The notes under the pieces are model-generated. The model was not told where the DNA came from and did no database searches. It worked only from the letters and a program-made list of their open reading frames with translations. Position numbers and translations under genes: made by a program. From Campylobacter lari subsp. concheus (lineage in GTDB: Bacteria > Campylobacterota > Campylobacteria > Campylobacterales > Campylobacteraceae), in the NCBI RefSeq assembly GCF_008245025.1, contig NZ_CP043426.1, positions 248,001-312,000 on the forward strand: a stretch of DNA of 64,000 nt. The letters run 5' to 3'. The stretch's first letter is position 1, and every line of letters begins with the position of its first letter. Shown one piece after another: positions 44,536 to 54,550 of this stretch.

Positions 44536-45666
44536 ATGGATAAATTGTGTCAAAAAAGAGATGTTTTTTATATAGCTGGTTATGATCCTAGGGGATATAG
44601 GCATTATTATGCTATGTTTAAAAAAAATTTAGCCGAGCAAAATACACTTTTAAATTATGATTATACTTTATCAAAAGCTCAAGTTAACACTTATCCTTTT
44701 TGGCAAATTCAAACTATGCATACAAACACCACTTATACTTTTTTAAATTGGAATGATATAGTTAAAAAAAACTGGTCAGAGGGTATAAAAGATGCATTGA
44801 GTGATTGCTATAGTTTTTTTAGAATTTATACTATCACAGGACTTTTTTTAAAATTTGGTAAAGAATCCCCACATCAGCTCATTACAGGCTATTATCCATT
44901 TTTTTATGTACTTTTGAGTTTGATTTTTACTTTATTTTGTGCTTTTGGAAGCTTATTTTATTTGCAAAATTTTCATATTGTTTTAGGAACTTTAGCTTTT
45001 ATTTTATCTTTAGTATTTTTACCAAAAATGTTTTATAAATTAGGCAAGAAATTAGCTGTTTTTTGGATAGCTAGAATTTGTTCTTTTTGTGCAAACTGGG
45101 AGAAAAATTCTCAGGGCGAGCTTGAATTAAGAATGGATGATTTTGCTAGGGTTATTTTTGAAAAACTAAAAGAAAATACAAATGATAAAAATTATGAGCT
45201 CATCTTAAGCGCACATAGCGTAGGAACAGTACTTTGTATAAATGTTTTAGCAAAAGTGCTTAGAAAATGTGAAAAAGAAAATATATCTTTTGAAAATTTA
45301 AAGGTTTTAACTTTGGGTGAATGCATACCTTTAGTAAGCTATCAAAAAAGATCTTTTGAGTTTAGAAAAGACTTAGAGTATTTAGGAAGTAAAAATTTAA
45401 TATGGTATGATTTTACTTCTATTATTGATGGAGCTTGTTTTGCACAAGTTGATTTCATACGCACAAGTGGAGTAAAAGCACAATTTAATCCAAAATACCT
45501 TTCAGCTAAATTTCATACCTTATATAAAAGTAAAGATTATAAAAAAATCAAAAAAGACAAATATAAAGCACATTTTTTATATTTATTTGCCACACAAATT
45601 CAAGGGGTATATAACTTTTTTGAATTTATCATAGGTAAAAATAGATTAGAAGAAAAAATCAAATAG
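44536..45666 (+). CDS. Membrane-anchored serine hydrolase-like protein
   Basis: This 376-residue protein corresponds by position and neighbours to C. jejuni Cj1412c. Two adjacent membrane helices occupy about residues 115-165. They are followed by an alpha/beta-hydrolase-like region with the nucleophile elbow SAHSVGT (about 224-230). A hydrolase or lipase role is inferred. A TTG at 44515 is in frame, but the ATG at 44536 has TTGGGA 5 bases upstream. It begins a three-gene operon with the P450. Confidence 0.65.
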   Translation: MDKLCQKRDVFYIAGYDPRGYRHYYAMFKKNLAEQNTLLNYDYTLSKAQVNTYPFWQIQTMHTNTTYTFLNWNDIVKKNWSEGIKDALSDCYSFFRIYTITGLFLKFGKESPHQLITGYYPFFYVLLSLIFTLFCAFGSLFYLQNFHIVLGTLAFILSLVFLPKMFYKLGKKLAVFWIARICSFCANWEKNSQGELELRMDDFARVIFEKLKENTNDKNYELILSAHSVGTVLCINVLAKVLRKCEKENISFENLKVLTLGECIPLVSYQKRSFEFRKDLEYLGSKNLIWYDFTSIIDGACFAQVDFIRTSGVKAQFNPKYLSAKFHTLYKSKDYKKIKKDKYKAHFLYLFATQIQGVYNFFEFIIGKNRLEEKIK

Positions 45667-45675
45667 GAGAAAAAC

Positions 45676-47049
45676 ATGGGTCAGTGTCCTTTTCATCCAA
45701 AGCCTTATAAAAATAAAGCTTCTACATTAACTACTTTTTTACTAAAAAGAAGATCATGGCTTGATGGACTTTATGAGCGAAGTTATAAGATGATGATGGG
45801 TAGAGTAAAAATGCCCGGATTTGATCTATATGTGGTAAATGATCCAAAAGAAGTTAGACGCATTATGGTAGATGAGGTTAGAGAATACCCAAAAAGCCAA
45901 CTTTTACACGAGCTTTTAGAGCCACTTTTAGGTATAAGCATTTTTACAACTAATGATAGAGTATGGGAAAAGCAAAGAGAGCTTTTAAGACCTTCTTTTG
46001 AAATGACAAGGATTTCTAAGGTTTTTAATTTAATGAGTGAAGCAGCTTCGGATATGATGGCAAGATTTGCAAAGTATGAAGATAAAGCGATTGTAGAAGT
46101 AGATGAAGCTATGACTTTTGTAACTGCAGATGTGATTTTTAGAACTATCATGTCATCAAAACTTGATGAGCAAAAAGGTAAACTTGTTTTAGATGCTTTT
46201 GTAACTGTGCAAGAAGAAACAGTTAAAACAGCTATGCGAAGAATGTTTCGTTTCCCAACTTGGCTGTCAAATCTTTTAGGTGAGAGAAAAAGACTTAAAG
46301 CAGGTGGAGTTATACGCAAGGTTTTATCAGATATTATAAAGCCAAGATATGATAATGCTACAAATGATCAAGGAAAATATGAAGATATTTTATCATCATT
46401 GCTTATGGTAGTAGATGCAGATACTAATGAGAGATTTTCTTTTAATGAAATTTTAGATCAAGTTGCCATGCTTTTCTTAGCAGGACATGAAACTACTGCA
46501 AGCTCGCTAACTTGGACACTATATATTTTAAGTATTTCTCCAAATGAGCAACAAAAAGCTTATGAAGAAATCATGCAAGTTGCGGGTGATGAGGAGTTTA
46601 AAATAGAGCATATTAGAGCGATGAAATATCTTACCAATGTGTTTAAAGAAAGTTTAAGACTTTATCCACCGGTTGGTTTTTTTGCTAGAGAAGCAAGAAA
46701 TGAAAGTAAAATGAGAGATAAGCTTATCAAAAAAGGTTCAGGCGTAGTTGTAGCTCCATGGCTTATCCATAGACATGATAGTTTTTGGGAAAATCCACAT
46801 GAGTTTGATCCAAGTCGCCATGAAGATAAAAGCAAGATTAAAAAAGACACTTACATGCCTTTTGGTATGGGAGAGCGTGTGTGTATAGGGCAGGGCTTTG
46901 CCATGCAAGAGGCTGTTTTGATTTTAGCTAATATTTTAAGGACTTATAAGTTAGAATTAGAAGAAAATTTTGTGCCTGATATTGTAGGAAGATTAACTAT
47001 AAGATCAGCAAATGGTATGAATATAAGATTTATAAAAAGGCAAAAATGA
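45676..47049 (+). CDS. Cytochrome P450 (CYP172-like)
   Basis: The 457-residue haem monooxygenase has the I-helix AGHETT (269-274), ExxR in KESLRLYP (E325, R328) and the haem loop FGMGERVCIG with Cys403 as ligand. It matches in position the single P450 of C. jejuni (Cj1411c, CYP172A1). It has no membrane anchor and no redox partner nearby. Fatty acids or membrane lipids are possible substrates, but this is not known. A GGAG ribosome-binding site lies upstream. The stop overlaps the next start by 4 bases. Confidence 0.94.
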   Translation: MGQCPFHPKPYKNKASTLTTFLLKRRSWLDGLYERSYKMMMGRVKMPGFDLYVVNDPKEVRRIMVDEVREYPKSQLLHELLEPLLGISIFTTNDRVWEKQRELLRPSFEMTRISKVFNLMSEAASDMMARFAKYEDKAIVEVDEAMTFVTADVIFRTIMSSKLDEQKGKLVLDAFVTVQEETVKTAMRRMFRFPTWLSNLLGERKRLKAGGVIRKVLSDIIKPRYDNATNDQGKYEDILSSLLMVVDADTNERFSFNEILDQVAMLFLAGHETTASSLTWTLYILSISPNEQQKAYEEIMQVAGDEEFKIEHIRAMKYLTNVFKESLRLYPPVGFFAREARNESKMRDKLIKKGSGVVVAPWLIHRHDSFWENPHEFDPSRHEDKSKIKKDTYMPFGMGERVCIGQGFAMQEAVLILANILRTYKLELEENFVPDIVGRLTIRSANGMNIRFIKRQK

Positions 47050-47399
47050 AAGAAAAATTAGCAGGAACTATACTACTTTGTGCTATTGTTCCTTTAGCGG
47101 TGATTAGTTATCTTTTTATTGTTATAGTGGGTACTTTTGGTAATCCTGCTAGGGTAAGACAAGGCGTGAGAGCACTTGATCATTTTGTCAATGCAACTTT
47201 GTTTAATGGTTATGCTTGGGAGTCTTTATCATCTCATGCTTGGAGAGAGCGCGATAAAAGATGGGCTAAAATAGTTATTAAAATCACAGATTTTTTTGAT
47301 AAAAATCATTGCCAAAAGGCAAATAAAAGAGAACAACCTATAGTAGATTTGGTTTTAGAAAGAAAGCTTACCGAACAAACTGTCGGTAAGCAGCTTTAA
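47046..47399 (+). CDS. Small membrane protein downstream of the P450
   Basis: The 117-residue protein has one N-terminal membrane helix (about 8-28, TILLCAIVPLAVISYLFI) and a basic soluble part. It corresponds in position to C. jejuni Cj1410c. Function unknown. Co-translation with the P450 (4-base overlap) suggests it supports or anchors that enzyme. It is convergent with nusA, overlapping by 4 bases. Confidence 0.75.
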   Translation: MKEKLAGTILLCAIVPLAVISYLFIVIVGTFGNPARVRQGVRALDHFVNATLFNGYAWESLSSHAWRERDKRWAKIVIKITDFFDKNHCQKANKREQPIVDLVLERKLTEQTVGKQL

Positions 47400-48487
47400 T
47401 TTTCTCCAAATAAAGCTTTAAGGTTTTTAAATGCTTCTTCTTGGTTGCTAGTTTTATCTTCATTATTTACTTCATTAAGTTCTATTTCATATCCAAGAAG
47501 CATGCTAGCTAAACGTATATTAATACCACTTTTTCCTATGGCTTTACTTTTTTGCTCACTATTTAGCGTTACAATAGCTTTTTTATCTTCAATACTAACT
47601 GAGTTTATAATGGCTGGAGCTAAGCTTCTAGTGATTAAAATTGCTATTTCATTAGAATACTCAATACAGTCAATATTTTCATTTTTTAATTCTTTGCTTA
47701 CAGCATTGATTCTGACTCCTTTTATACCTACGGTTGCTCCTACTGCATCAACACTTGGGCTATTAGCTTGTAAGATGATTTTTGCTCTCTCGCCCGGAAT
47801 TCTTGCACTTGCATAAATATTTATAAGACCATCTTTGATTTCAGGAACTTCAGCTTTTAATAAAGCTTCTAAAAATTTAGGGCTAGTTCTACTAAGCTCC
47901 ATTCTCATGCCTGATTTATCAATATATACATGTCTAATAACAGATTTAATCACATCGCCTACTTTAAATTTTTCACCTTTGATACGGTTTTTTCTAGGTA
48001 AATATGCACGAAACTCATCAATTTCCACATAAGTGTTTTCTTCACTATCTACTCTTACGACGCTACCAAAAACCATATGTCCTACCATTTTTTGGTATTT
48101 TTCATAGATTTTTTCTTCTAAGAGTTTTTGTATATTGTACTCTAATTCTTTATGTAAGATATTTACAGCGGTGCGGCCTAAATTTTCCAAAGAACATTCA
48201 TAAGTTAGCTCATCACCAATTTCTACATCTTTAGCTTCAGCTCTTGCTTTACTTAAAGCAATAAAATGCTCATTTTCATTTTCTAATCTTTCATCATTAT
48301 CAGCTACTACGATGATTTTTTGATAAAGTTGCAAATTTTTACCTGAATCAACAAAAAATTCATACTTATCGCCGTAAATTTTCTTAGCAGTATTAATAAG
48401 TGCTTTTTTAACTCTTTCTCTGACATCTTCTATTTGTAAATTTTTCTCATTAGCAATGGATTCAATTATATCTGTGATTTTTTCCAT
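47396..48487 (-). CDS. nusA: NusA, transcription elongation/termination factor
   Basis: The 363-residue protein has the NusA N-terminal domain (IIESIANEKNLQIEDVRERV), an S1 domain (about 130-200) and paired KH domains with GIKGVRINAVSKEL and GKSGINIRLAS. It lacks the C-terminal acidic repeats of E. coli NusA, as is usual outside gammaproteobacteria. It is divergent from the HP0268-miaB operon. Confidence 0.96.
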   Translation of the reverse strand: MEKITDIIESIANEKNLQIEDVRERVKKALINTAKKIYGDKYEFFVDSGKNLQLYQKIIVVADNDERLENENEHFIALSKARAEAKDVEIGDELTYECSLENLGRTAVNILHKELEYNIQKLLEEKIYEKYQKMVGHMVFGSVVRVDSEENTYVEIDEFRAYLPRKNRIKGEKFKVGDVIKSVIRHVYIDKSGMRMELSRTSPKFLEALLKAEVPEIKDGLINIYASARIPGERAKIILQANSPSVDAVGATVGIKGVRINAVSKELKNENIDCIEYSNEIAILITRSLAPAIINSVSIEDKKAIVTLNSEQKSKAIGKSGINIRLASMLLGYEIELNEVNNEDKTSNQEEAFKNLKALFGEN

Positions 48488-48574
48488 AATGACAATACAA
48501 CCTTAATTTTGGATTTTAAAAGTTTGAAGAATAAAATTATATCTTTAATAAGTTTAATTAAAAGTAAAATTTGC

Positions 48575-48580
48575 TATAAT
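48575..48580 (+). promoter_or_regulatory. -10 box for the HP0268-miaB operon
   Basis: TATAAT preceded by TTGC sits 31 bases before the first ATG. Confidence 0.55.
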
Positions 48581-48611
48581 TTCAGATTAAAAAAAACTTG
48601 AGGATGATGAT

Positions 48612-48854
48612 ATGGATTTAAAAATAGCAAGAACCTCTGTTGATGAAAAGCCAAAAAGTATAAGTTTAGAAAGTATTGAAAAGGCTGTGGATAAAGAAGG
48701 TCAAAAATTTTTCTATTTTGATAAAGATAATGCACATAAGCAATTAATTGCTTTAGTAGAGCATTTTGAAAAAAAAGGAAAATGTGTTTATCATAGAACG
48801 ATCAAATATGGTTTAGATGATACAGATTTTATGTATGAGGTACACATTCTTTGA
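48612..48854 (+). CDS. HP0268-family protein
   Basis: The 80-residue protein begins [20 protein letters not shown] and resembles the epsilonproteobacterial HP0268 family, whose Helicobacter member has been described as a nicking nuclease. GAGGATGATG supplies the ribosome-binding site. Its TGA overlaps the TTG start of miaB. In C. jejuni the same gene pair occurs (Cj0459-Cj0458). Confidence 0.82.
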   Translation: MDLKIARTSVDEKPKSISLESIEKAVDKEGQKFFYFDKDNAHKQLIALVEHFEKKGKCVYHRTIKYGLDDTDFMYEVHIL

Positions 48855-50149
48855 GTAAAAAACTTTTTATACAAACTTTAGGTTGTGCTATGAATGTGAG
48901 AGATTCAGAGCATATGATAGCCGAACTTAAAGAAAAAGAAAATTACGAATTAACTCAAGATGCAAAAGAAGCAGATTTGATTTTAATCAATACTTGCTCG
49001 GTGCGTGAAAAGCCTGTACATAAGCTTTTTTCAGAAGTTGGAAGTTTTGAAAAAATCAAAAAAAATGGAGCTAAGATAGGAGTTTGCGGTTGCACTGCTT
49101 CGCATTTAGGAGATGAAATTTTTAAGCGCGCTCCTAATGTGGATTTTGTTTTGGGTGCTAGAAATGTTTCTAAAATCACAAAGGCTGTAAATACTCCAAA
49201 ATTTTTAGGTAATGATATAGATTTTGATGAGAGTAATTATGCTTTTGCAGATTTTAGAAATAGCCTTTATAAAACCTATATTAATATTTCTATAGGTTGT
49301 GATAAACATTGTACTTATTGTATAGTGCCTCATACAAGAGGGGATGAAATTTCTATACCTTTTGAGATTATTAAAAATGAAGCATTAAAAGCTGTTTCTA
49401 AAGGTGCTAAAGAGATTTTTTTACTAGGACAAAATGTTAATAATTATGGTAAAAGATTTTCTAATGCACATGAAAAGATTAATTTTTCAGATCTTTTGGA
49501 AAGACTAAGTGAAATTGAAGGTTTAGAGCGTATCCGTTTTACAAGCCCACATCCATTACATATGGATGATAGATTTTTAGAGGTTTTTTCTAAAAATCCT
49601 AAAGTATGTAAGTCTATGCATATGCCTTTACAGAGCGGTTCAAGTGAAATTTTAAAGGCTATGAAACGCGGTTATACTAAAGAGTGGTATTTGGATAGGG
49701 CATTGAAACTTCGTTCTATGTGTAAAGAAGTGAGTATTTCCACTGATGTGATTGTAGCTTTCCCAGGTGAGAGCGATAAAGACTTTGAAGATACTATGGA
49801 TGTGCTTGAAAAAGTGCGTTTTGAGCAAATGTTTTCTTTTAAATACTCTAAAAGACCACTAACTAAAGCTGCAACTATGCCAAATCAAATTCCTGATGAT
49901 ATAGCTTCAAAACGCTTGAGTATTTTACAAGCTAGACATACAGAAATTTTAGATGAAATTGTTGCAAAACAAAAAGATAAAGAATTTGAAGTTTTATTTG
50001 AAGAATTAAGAAATGAAGGTTTTGTAGCAGGTAGAAGTGATAATAACTTTTTGATTCAAGTTAAAGGTAGTGAAGAGTTATTAGGACAAATGAAAAAAGT
50101 AAAAATCACCAATCCTAGGCGTATGGTGTTAAATGGCGAAATCCTTTAA
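48851..50149 (+). CDS. miaB: MiaB, tRNA-2-methylthio-N6-isopentenyladenosine synthase
   Basis: The 432-residue radical-SAM methylthiotransferase has N-terminal cluster cysteines C12, C49 and C79, and the radical SAM motif CDKHCTYC (C150, C154, C157). A C-terminal TRAM domain follows. It thiomethylates A37 of tRNAs reading U-initial codons. The start codon is TTG, overlapping the previous stop by 4 bases. Confidence 0.95.
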   Translation: MSKKLFIQTLGCAMNVRDSEHMIAELKEKENYELTQDAKEADLILINTCSVREKPVHKLFSEVGSFEKIKKNGAKIGVCGCTASHLGDEIFKRAPNVDFVLGARNVSKITKAVNTPKFLGNDIDFDESNYAFADFRNSLYKTYINISIGCDKHCTYCIVPHTRGDEISIPFEIIKNEALKAVSKGAKEIFLLGQNVNNYGKRFSNAHEKINFSDLLERLSEIEGLERIRFTSPHPLHMDDRFLEVFSKNPKVCKSMHMPLQSGSSEILKAMKRGYTKEWYLDRALKLRSMCKEVSISTDVIVAFPGESDKDFEDTMDVLEKVRFEQMFSFKYSKRPLTKAATMPNQIPDDIASKRLSILQARHTEILDEIVAKQKDKEFEVLFEELRNEGFVAGRSDNNFLIQVKGSEELLGQMKKVKITNPRRMVLNGEIL

Positions 50150-50756
50150 GATTAATCTTTTAGCTTTTGGAATTTTTTTACTACAATGGCTGATTTTTCT
50201 AACTTGTAGAAAGGTTTATTTAGGGCAAAAGCTTCCAAAAAGATCATGTGTAATACTTTTTTGGCATGGGCGTCTTGCTCTAATGCCTTTTGCATATCGT
50301 AAAATGGGTATTAAAGGAAAAAGAGCCTATGTGATGATTTCACATCATAAAGATGGAGAAATCATTGCTAGGAATATTGCTTTTTTTGGTTTGGATACTT
50401 TAAGAGGTAGTACAAGTAAAGGTGCTTTGGCTTTATTAAAACAATCTTTTAAAATTTTAGACCAAGGCGATGATGTGATTATTACTCCAGATGGACCAAG
50501 AGGACCTTATCATAGTGTTTCAGACGGTTCTGTGATGATAGCTTTGAAAAAAAATACTCCACTTTTTTTGCTAAATTATGAAGCAAGTTCTTTTTGGGAA
50601 TTTAAAAGTTGGGATAAAATGATCTTACCTAAACCTTTTTCTAAGATTACTTATAGACTAAGTGAAGAAATCAAAATACAAAATTTAAATTTAGAAGAAG
50701 CTAAAGTATTGATAAAAGAAAAATTTGATATGATAAGTCAAATAGACAAAGGATAA
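50133..50756 (+). CDS. DUF374 lysophospholipid acyltransferase-like protein
   Basis: The 207-residue protein has an N-terminal membrane helix and acyltransferase-type segments: [32 protein letters not shown] and [10 protein letters not shown]. This is the DUF374 (COG2121) group related to LpxL-type acyltransferases. A role in lipid or lipid A acylation is likely. It overlaps miaB by 17 bases. Confidence 0.85.
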   Translation: MAKSFKINLLAFGIFLLQWLIFLTCRKVYLGQKLPKRSCVILFWHGRLALMPFAYRKMGIKGKRAYVMISHHKDGEIIARNIAFFGLDTLRGSTSKGALALLKQSFKILDQGDDVIITPDGPRGPYHSVSDGSVMIALKKNTPLFLLNYEASSFWEFKSWDKMILPKPFSKITYRLSEEIKIQNLNLEEAKVLIKEKFDMISQIDKG

Positions 50757-50761
50757 ACACT

Positions 50762-51727
50762 ATGTTATCTTTTTTTAGAAAGTATATTTTACAACTTTTA
50801 GTTTGTATTTGCTATGATGAAAAACAATATATCATAAGATGTCATACTTGGAAAAAATCCCAAGCTGTTGATACTTTTGAAAAAAGTTTTGAAGATAAAG
50901 AAAAAGCTATAGAATATGTGAAAAATTTGACTAAAGATTTTCAAATTTATTATATATGTACTTTTTTCACTCCTATTGCTCAAGGTGTTGTGCCAAGCTC
51001 AAATTTTAAAGATCTTTCCAATTTTGGTGTCGATGTAAGTAGTGTTAAGTGTATTTCTTTTAATAATGGTTTATTGTATGCTTCTAATCATTCTTTAAGT
51101 TCATATGAGCAAGATTATGAGGCTTTTGGTGGTTTAGATTTGCTTTATTCACCTTTTTCTTTACTTTATCATTGTATGACAAATAGAGGTTTTGAAGAAA
51201 AAATCGGCCTTTATGTATATAGATACCATGATTTTGTTGCGATGTTAATTTGCAAAAATGAGGCTATATTATTTGGAAGTTATTTTAATATAGCTAGTCA
51301 AAATTATGATGAAGATGATTTTTTTGATGATATTAAAGAAGAATTTGACTTACAAATTGATGATGAAAATCAAGAAGAAGAAAATGAACAAAATTATGAT
51401 TTAAAAAGTTTAGAAGAAATGAGTCAAGAGCTTGATAAACTTGAGGAATTAGATGAAGAAAAAGAAGAGCTTCCTATTGAGTCTTTAGAAAATTTTAGCT
51501 CAGATATGAAAATGATAGAATACATCATCTCAAGCGTAAAAGAGTTTTATCAAAATCCTTTGTATGATAATAGTTTTTTAGAAGAAATTGTGATTTTTGA
51601 TGAGGAAAGTTTTAGTCCGACCTCGCTTGATTATTTAGAAAATGAGCTTTTTATAAAGCCTAAAATAGAACTTATAGATACTTTAAATTTGATGAATGAA
51701 CTTATGGTGAAGGACTTAAAATTATGA
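50762..51727 (+). CDS. Acidic hypothetical protein, possibly PilM-like
   Basis: The 321-residue protein has a conserved-looking N-terminal part (FFRKYILQLLVCICYDEKQYII) and a very acidic middle (about 185-245). The end (EEIVIFDEESFSPTSLDYLENEL) resembles the last subdomain of PilM/GspL actin-like proteins. It is followed with overlap by two single-helix proteins of PilN and PilO layout, which is the reason for suggesting PilM. Function is unproven. It corresponds in position to C. jejuni Cj0456. Confidence 0.6.
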   Translation: MLSFFRKYILQLLVCICYDEKQYIIRCHTWKKSQAVDTFEKSFEDKEKAIEYVKNLTKDFQIYYICTFFTPIAQGVVPSSNFKDLSNFGVDVSSVKCISFNNGLLYASNHSLSSYEQDYEAFGGLDLLYSPFSLLYHCMTNRGFEEKIGLYVYRYHDFVAMLICKNEAILFGSYFNIASQNYDEDDFFDDIKEEFDLQIDDENQEEENEQNYDLKSLEEMSQELDKLEELDEEKEELPIESLENFSSDMKMIEYIISSVKEFYQNPLYDNSFLEEIVIFDEESFSPTSLDYLENELFIKPKIELIDTLNLMNELMVKDLKL

Positions 51728-52278
51728 GATATAGTCTAATCAAACCTAAGATAAAGCCTGTTTTTAATCTTTTTACTAGAATTTGGATTTATTTTACTAG
51801 CATTAGTGTTGCTTTGATTTTTGTAGTATTTATTGTGGTAGTTTTTAAAAGCTATTATGCTTCTGTGCAACTTGATAATAAAAAAGAAGAGTTAGCTCAA
51901 ATTACCGCACAAATTAATGCCAATAAGCTTAAATATCAAGAATTAGTAAGACAAAATGATAAAGCAGAGTTGATTTTGGGAGATTTAGAGCAGGAGCAAG
52001 AAAATGGTAAAAATAAAGTTTTATTAAAAAGTATTCAAAATCTTTTTACCTTAGTACCTAAAAATATATCTTTAGATGAGGTTTTAATGGAAGATAGATC
52101 TCTTATTTTAAGAGGCATTACACCTACTAAAGAGATGTTTGCATTGTTATTAGAGGCTCCATTAAGAAGTATTTTTTCCAATTCTCAAACAAGTTATTAT
52201 CAATTAGAAAATGGGTGGTATCGCTTTGTAAGTGTAAATATCACTATACCAGAGGAAATGTATGAGCAAAAACGATAA
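51724..52278 (+). CDS. PilN-like inner-membrane protein
   Basis: The 184-residue protein has a short cytoplasmic N-terminus, one membrane helix (about 22-44), a coiled coil (about 50-85) and a small alpha/beta domain (SLDEVLMEDRSLILRGITPTKEMFALLL). This is the architecture of PilN/GspL C-terminal parts. The ATG overlaps the preceding stop by 4 bases and the gene overlaps the next by 17 bases. Confidence 0.6.
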   Translation: MRYSLIKPKIKPVFNLFTRIWIYFTSISVALIFVVFIVVVFKSYYASVQLDNKKEELAQITAQINANKLKYQELVRQNDKAELILGDLEQEQENGKNKVLLKSIQNLFTLVPKNISLDEVLMEDRSLILRGITPTKEMFALLLEAPLRSIFSNSQTSYYQLENGWYRFVSVNITIPEEMYEQKR

Positions 52279-52801
52279 GAGTTTAGAAGAAGCTGATGTA
52301 TTAAAGATATTGATTTATTCTTTTTCATTTGTTGCACTTTGTGCAATTTTGATTTTATTTTTAATCGTACCTTTTTTGAAAGATTATAAAATCGAACACT
52401 CAAAATTAGCAACCCAGCAAATTCAAAACACTAAAGCAATAAATGAGTTACAAGCTTTAGAAAAAGTTATTGATGAGTTTCAAAAGGTGAATGCGCAAAA
52501 TTTAGCTCAAATCAATACAGAATTTTCACAAAAAGAATTACTAGAATTTATGAAAAATTACTTTGATGATGTTAAAATTAATCTCATTCCTATTAAAAAA
52601 CAGCAAGAATATTTAAAATACCAATTTGAAGCTAACGTAAAGATGAAAAATCCTCAAGCTTTTTATTCTTTTTTAAATGATTTGCAAAGATATAAAAATT
52701 TAATAGAAATTAGTACTCCTGTAGAGTTTAAATCCGAAGAAAAACACATCAATCTTAAATTTAAGATCAAAGTGTTTTATGCGCAAGCTATTCAAAAATA
52801 A
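52262..52801 (+). CDS. PilO-like inner-membrane protein
   Basis: The 179-residue protein has one membrane helix (about 14-37), a coiled coil (about 45-80) and a ferredoxin-like end (YLKYQFEANVKMKNPQAFYSFLNDLQRY). This is the PilO/GspM pattern. With the two preceding genes it may form a periplasmic-facing platform for a transformation or secretion machine. It is convergent with the lipoprotein gene, with a 14-base overlap. Confidence 0.6.
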   Translation: MSKNDKSLEEADVLKILIYSFSFVALCAILILFLIVPFLKDYKIEHSKLATQQIQNTKAINELQALEKVIDEFQKVNAQNLAQINTEFSQKELLEFMKNYFDDVKINLIPIKKQQEYLKYQFEANVKMKNPQAFYSFLNDLQRYKNLIEISTPVEFKSEEKHINLKFKIKVFYAQAIQK

Positions 52802-53585
52802 TTACTTCATTATTTTGATAAGGAGTAATTTTTTCTTCTTTTTTATCATCTTGTTTTACATCTTGAACTTCTGAGTTTTCTTGTGTTTTTGTTTCTTCTT
52901 TGATTTCTTTTATACTAGTTTTTAAACTAGATGTGATTTCTTTATAAAAAGCAACAAAAACTTTATCAATTTCTAAAGCACTAGCTGCAAGAGTTTCATT
53001 AACTTGAGTTGGAACAGCGCTATAAACTTGTCTAAAACTTTCTATGCTTGCTTGTCCTTTTATAGGATAATTTAAAATAATAGGATCGTTTAATTTTGCC
53101 GAGCTTGTTGCACTTTGGAAGGTATCTTCTTGGTGTAAATTATTTAAATGACTTTGAGCTTCTAAAATGATCATAAAAGAAGATTCCACACTATCGCCTC
53201 CAAGACTTGAATTTCTTGTAACCTTATCTTCATATAAACTAGCATTGATGACTATATTAAAAGCATAATCAGGATTTTCATTATCTATAATATACCCTTT
53301 ACTTTGAAGCAATGCTTTGCTATCTTCTAAAAGTTGTTTTTTGAGTAATTCTAAACTTTTATTAATTCTTTGATTTAGAGTAGATTGCTCAAAATATGAA
53401 CTATAAAAAGTACTTTTTATAATTTCTACATCATTGATTTTAACTTTAGGGTTGTTAGTGTTTGTGTGGTTGTATTCTTCAAAAGTACTTTTAAAATTTG
53501 GCATAGAAATATAATAAGTTTTTTGATTACCAGTACAAGCACTTAAAAATAAAATTATGCTAAAAAATAATAGTATTTTTTTCAT
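52788..53585 (-). CDS. HpaA-like lipoprotein
   Basis: The 265-residue protein has a lipoprotein signal peptide with lipobox LSAC (Cys17). The body is compatible with the HpaA/neuraminyllactose-binding haemagglutinin-like family of epsilonproteobacteria, and the C-terminus is low in complexity and charged. It probably sits in the outer membrane. It is divergent from lgt, whose product would lipidate it. The family assignment is tentative; the lipoprotein call is firm. Confidence 0.75.
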   Translation of the reverse strand: MKKILLFFSIILFLSACTGNQKTYYISMPNFKSTFEEYNHTNTNNPKVKINDVEIIKSTFYSSYFEQSTLNQRINKSLELLKKQLLEDSKALLQSKGYIIDNENPDYAFNIVINASLYEDKVTRNSSLGGDSVESSFMIILEAQSHLNNLHQEDTFQSATSSAKLNDPIILNYPIKGQASIESFRQVYSAVPTQVNETLAASALEIDKVFVAFYKEITSSLKTSIKEIKEETKTQENSEVQDVKQDDKKEEKITPYQNNEVIIFE

Positions 53586-53657
53586 TTTCTCTCCTTGCGA
53601 TTTTTATAATTATAACAATTTTTTGCTATATTATATGTTTTATAATAAGGGCTTTTT

Positions 53658-54473
53658 ATGGAATTTTGGCAAAATATTTATGCAAATTTTGATGTGGTAG
53701 CTTTTGAAATTTTTGGTTTAAAAGTGCATTGGTATGGTATTATGTATGTGCTAGCTTTGCTTGTTGCCTTAATGGTTGCAAAATACTATGCGATTAAAGA
53801 CAATATGGGAATTTCTAAAGCTATGCTTGATAGTTATTTTATATGGGTAGAAATAGGGGTGATTTTAGGCGCAAGAATAGGTTATATTTTAATTTATGAT
53901 GCACATACTTTATGGTATATTACTCATCCTTGGCAAATTTTTAATCCCTTTTATAATGGAGAATTTGTGGGGATTAGAGGTATGAGTTACCATGGAGCTG
54001 TTGTGGGATTTTTAATAGCAACTTATGCTTTTTGTAAAAAAAATAAGCAAAATTTATGGAAATATTTAGATTTGGTTGCTATTAGTGTGCCATGTGGATA
54101 TATTTTTGGTCGTATTGGAAATTTTTTAAACCAAGAATTATTTGGTAGAGCTACAGAAGTACCTTGGGGTATTTATGTAGATGGGATATTGCGTCATCCA
54201 TCACAGCTTTATGAAGCATTTTTAGAAGGTTTTGTAGTTTTTGTTATTTTATTACTAATAAAAAAATATAAAAAATACAATGGAGAATTGATTGCTTATT
54301 ATACGATTTTGTATGCTCTAGCGCGCTTTGTATGCGAGTTTTTTAGAGAGCCTGATTTTGGCATAGGCTTTGTTGCTTTTGGTATGAGTATGGGTCAGAT
54401 ATTAAGCTTATTAATGTTTTTATTAGGACTATTTTTATCTTTTTATTTAAGAAATATTAAAAAAAATTTATAA
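53658..54473 (+). CDS. lgt: Lgt, prolipoprotein diacylglyceryl transferase
   Basis: The 271-residue polytopic membrane enzyme has the signatures [32 protein letters not shown] (about 150-160) and HPSQLYEA. It transfers diacylglycerol to the lipobox cysteine of prolipoproteins. AAGG precedes the ATG by 7 bases, with a TATATT/TATAAT-rich promoter in the 72-base divergent gap. Confidence 0.95.
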   Translation: MEFWQNIYANFDVVAFEIFGLKVHWYGIMYVLALLVALMVAKYYAIKDNMGISKAMLDSYFIWVEIGVILGARIGYILIYDAHTLWYITHPWQIFNPFYNGEFVGIRGMSYHGAVVGFLIATYAFCKKNKQNLWKYLDLVAISVPCGYIFGRIGNFLNQELFGRATEVPWGIYVDGILRHPSQLYEAFLEGFVVFVILLLIKKYKKYNGELIAYYTILYALARFVCEFFREPDFGIGFVAFGMSMGQILSLLMFLLGLFLSFYLRNIKKNL

Positions 54474-54502
54474 ATTTTTATTTATTTTAAGAATAAAAGT
54501 TC

Positions 54503-54508
54503 TATAAT
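54503..54508 (+). promoter_or_regulatory. -10 box for frdCAB
   Basis: TATAAT lies 42 bases before frdC. An AGGAG ribosome-binding site is at 54541-54545. Confidence 0.55.
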
Positions 54509-54550
54509 TGCTCCGATATTAAAACTTATCAACTTTTAAAAGGAGTAAAT

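Noticed and set aside
45783-46319. Antisense frame of 178 codons opposite the P450 gene
   Set aside because: The P450 frame has all haem-protein motifs; the antisense product is a Ser/Lys/Ile-rich shadow.
47445-48234. Three plus-strand frames opposite nusA
   Set aside because: They are shadows of nusA, which shows clear S1 and KH domain motifs.
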